This document shows positions 7,138 through 8,276 of a stretch of 8,276 bases of DNA, in pieces; within the stretch, counting starts at the first letter, position 1; each line of letters starts with the position of its first letter. Source of the DNA: Candidatus Hydrogenedentota bacterium (GTDB lineage Bacteria; Hydrogenedentota; Hydrogenedentia; Hydrogenedentales; CAITNO01); NCBI GenBank assembly GCA_023145975.1, contig JAGLCZ010000769.1:1-8276 (forward strand), read 5' to 3'. The notes beneath the pieces were generated by a model. The model was not told the DNA's origin. It was given only the letters and a program-made list of their open reading frames with translations, and did not search any database. The translations under genes and the position numbers were made by a program.

Positions 7138-7227
7138 TTATTTGTTCTTGTGGCGATTCTGCCTTGAACGTTTTTTCCGTTTGTGCTTATTTATTTTCGT
7201 CTTGCGAACTTTTCTACCACCAGCCAC
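7138..7227 (-). CDS. Small very basic protein, AURKAIP1/COX24 (mS38)/bS22-like ribosomal protein candidate
   Basis: A 29-codon reading frame starting with GTG at 7227 and ending with TAA at 7138. It has a perfect AGGAGG (7241-7236) 8 nt upstream. The peptide has 9 Lys, 6 Arg and 2 His and no acidic residue. Its core, KTKINKHKRKKRSRQNR (residues 9-25), resembles the AURKAIP1/COX24 C-terminal pattern (mitochondrial ribosomal protein mS38) and the roughly 33-residue bacterial bS22, small-subunit proteins made almost only of a basic helix that contacts 16S rRNA. The match comes from memory of the family pattern, not a search. A TGA lies in frame upstream and no in-frame ATG precedes the GTG, so GTG is the only start. 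It sits 64 nt after ndk and 95 nt before DUF1844 on the same strand. Alternatives are another RNA- or DNA-binding micropeptide, or chance translation, which the strong ribosome binding site makes less likely. Confidence 0.68.
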   Translation of the reverse strand: MAGGRKVRKTKINKHKRKKRSRQNRHKNK

Positions 7228-7251
7228 GGGCTGATCCTCCTGGTTACTGCG

Positions 7252-7257
7252 ATTATA
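7252..7257 (-). promoter_or_regulatory. Candidate internal -10 box before the small basic gene
   Basis: A perfect TATAAT on the minus strand, 24 nt upstream of the GTG at 7227 and just past the end of ndk. The start of transcription would be near 7245, immediately before AGGAGG, giving a very short leader. The -35 position (TGCAGG at 17 bp) is poor. Confidence 0.35.
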
Positions 7258-7291
7258 CGCTATTCATTTCTATGCCTGCACCTGCGTCCTG

Positions 7292-7738
7292 CTATTTCAA
7301 CCACGCAGCACAAGGCAAGGCATACACTACAATTTCATCTTCACTAAAATACAATGCAATTTCACGGGCTGCCGTCTCTAACGAGTCCGACGCGTGAACC
7401 AAATTATTCTGATTACTCAATCCAAGATCGCCGCGAATCGTACCCCCTGCTGCATCAAGGCAATTCGTGGCACCGTTCATTTTGCGCACCTGCGCTACGG
7501 CATCACGACCTTCCAAAACCAACTGCACCACGGGACCGGATGTAATAAAGGCAACTAATTCTTCAAAAAACGGTTTGCCTTTATGCTCACCATAATGCTT
7601 GTGTGCCTGATCAACAGACAACTGCTGCATCTTCAGGGCAACGAGTTTAAGACCCCGTCGTTCAAAACGGCGAAGACACTCGCCCACAAGACTACGCCCA
7701 ACACCGTCAGGCTTTACCATTACGAATGTACGTTCCAT
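7292..7738 (-). CDS. ndk: Nucleoside diphosphate kinase
   Basis: A 148-residue cytoplasmic enzyme that moves the gamma phosphate of ATP to other nucleoside diphosphates through a phosphohistidine, balancing NTP and dNTP pools. The active site is complete: K9 (MVKPDGV), Y49, F57 (KGKPFFEE), R85, T91 (GAT), R102 (GTIRGDLG), N112 and the phosphorylated H115 in NNLVHASDS. Spacing matches the family with a constant offset of 3 from the human enzyme. Length is normal (about 140-150). The start is the ATG at 7738 with AAGGAG 8 nt upstream. An extension to a TTG at 7780 adds 14 residues not found in the family and is rejected. The C-terminal ALPCAAWLK is a slightly longer tail. It is the first gene of the minus-strand cluster with the small basic gene and DUF1844. 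CATAAT at 7771-7766 could be its -10, but no good -35 is seen. Confidence 0.97.
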   Translation of the reverse strand: MERTFVMVKPDGVGRSLVGECLRRFERRGLKLVALKMQQLSVDQAHKHYGEHKGKPFFEELVAFITSGPVVQLVLEGRDAVAQVRKMNGATNCLDAAGGTIRGDLGLSNQNNLVHASDSLETAAREIALYFSEDEIVVYALPCAAWLK

Positions 7739-8007
7739 CTCTACGGCTCCTTCCGCTCCTGCAACATTATGCAGCCACAACCAAATACACAGACACCCTC
7801 ATACTCCGAAAGAAAGTAAGGATTAGAAGGAGGACACACGGGCTACAACGTCACAAAGTGGAGCGTAAGTGTAGCAAATTTAGCCTATAAAGTGCAATGT
7901 TTACTCCTCACTCGAAATACAGTACTGCAATTCTTGCATTTTTCATTGGCAAAACGTAAGATAACAATGCCCTGAAAACTCCCGTCCCGCATAAAGGAAC
8001 CGAAAAT
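7739..8007. other. Divergent intergenic region between ndk and the Gfo/Idh-type gene
   Basis: About 270 bp carrying the leaders of two divergent genes. Apart from the promoter candidates and the two ribosome binding sites I see no RNA gene, long repeat or terminator. It contains an isolated AGGAGG (7829-7834, plus strand) with no sensible start codon after it. Confidence 0.6.
7934..7962 (+). promoter_or_regulatory. Possible promoter for the Gfo/Idh-type gene
   Basis: TTGCAT (7934-7939), a 17-bp spacer and TAAGAT (7957-7962). The match to consensus is moderate (3 of 6 and 4 of 6). The predicted start near 7969 leaves a leader of about 39 nt before the ATG at 8008. Confidence 0.3.
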
Positions 8008-8276
8008 ATGGAACACTCTCTTGGTATCGGATTCATTAGTTTCGCACACGGACATACCCACGCCTACGCAGCTGTCATGCAGAGCTATAAGGATGTCCGA
8101 CTGCTGGGTGCGTGGGATCCGGATAAAAATCGGGCGCAAACTATTTGCGATCCCATGGGCATACACGTATATACAACGATGGAAGAACTACTTGCCAATC
8201 CCGAAATAGATGCCGTTATTATCGGCAGCGAGACCTGCTGTCACGAAGAGCACGCCGTAGCCGCAGCAGAAGCAGG
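8008..8276 (+). CDS. Gfo/Idh/MocA family oxidoreductase, N-terminal part only
   Basis: The first 89 codons of an NAD(P)-dependent dehydrogenase-like protein that typically oxidises or epimerises sugars and inositols; the right window edge cuts it. The visible part is most of the Rossmann domain. GIGFISFAHGHTHAY (residues 6-20) takes the place of the usual GxGxxG loop, VRLLGAWDPDKNRA (30-43) holds the second strand with its acidic end (D38), then MEELLANPEIDAVIIGS (58-74) and HEEHAVAAAEAG (79-90, last codon incomplete), which normally leads to the GKHVxxEKP catalytic region outside the window. Full-length members have about 330-400 residues. The start is the ATG at 8008 with AAAGGA 9 nt upstream. 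It is divergent from ndk. The unusual first loop is like a subgroup with SFAH-type motifs that I recall, so it is probably not a defect. The substrate is unknown. Confidence 0.88.
   Translation, partial: MEHSLGIGFISFAHGHTHAYAAVMQSYKDVRLLGAWDPDKNRAQTICDPMGIHVYTTMEELLANPEIDAVIIGSETCCHEEHAVAAAEA

Noticed and set aside
7739..7780. N-terminal extension of ndk to a TTG at 7780
   Set aside because: The family starts at MERTF, which has AAGGAG at 8 nt; the extra 14 residues have no family counterpart.
7767..7802. An 11-codon minus-strand frame (MRVSVYLVVAA) ending just before ndk, considered as a leader peptide
   Set aside because: GGAG is only 1 nt from its ATG, and there is no attenuator hairpin or codon run; nothing supports translation.
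7835..7848. Short string on the plus strand nearly identical to the conserved 16S rRNA segment CACACGTGCTACAA
   Set aside because: Only 14 bases with one mismatch, and the flanks show no further 16S similarity; taken as chance.
7829..7890. Isolated AGGAGG on the plus strand, followed by a possible GTG frame
   Set aside because: The GTG is over 20 nt away and the frame has only about 10 codons.

Overview
The window looks like an ordinary chromosomal stretch of a Gram-negative bacterium. A TolC-type outer-membrane protein shows there is an outer membrane. The DUF1844 protein, the DUF4432 epimerase-like protein and the Gfo/Idh/MocA-type protein are families I associate with Planctomycetes/Verrucomicrobia/Lentisphaerae, Hydrogenedentota and related phyla. 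That placement is inference; no rRNA or tRNA is present to fix it. There is no sign of phage, transposon, integron or CRISPR.

Layout. (1) Positions 1-1341, minus strand: a two-gene operon with a small membrane-anchored, proline-rich protein of unknown function followed by a short-chain dehydrogenase cut by the left edge. (2) Positions 1342-1598: an AT-rich divergent control region with three inverted repeats and a perfect TATAAT, one repeat placed like an operator at the start of transcription. (3) Positions 1599-4631, plus strand: an operon of a DUF4432 galactose-mutarotase-like enzyme and a 620-residue APC-type permease fused to a C-terminal PTS EIIA domain with its phosphorylatable histidine kept. 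(4) Positions 4644-6284, minus strand: a TolC-family protein convergent with the permease (12 bp gap), with its own good promoter overlapping the terminator of the operon upstream. (5) Positions 6348-7738, minus strand: nucleoside diphosphate kinase, then a 29-codon GTG-start gene for a very basic peptide, then a DUF1844 protein, closed by a strong intrinsic terminator. (6) Positions 8008-8276, plus strand: the first 89 codons of a Gfo/Idh/MocA-type NAD(P)-binding protein, cut by the right edge.

The most notable item is the tiny gene at 7138-7227. It has a perfect AGGAGG ribosome binding site, a GTG start and 15 Lys/Arg in 29 residues. Its pattern resembles the AURKAIP1/COX24 (mS38) domain and the small bacterial ribosomal protein bS22. 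Genes of this size with a GTG start are easily missed. Second is the permease-EIIA fusion next to a sugar-epimerase-like enzyme, which suggests a transporter whose activity is set by PTS phosphorylation. The rest is recognisable housekeeping, transport and metabolism.
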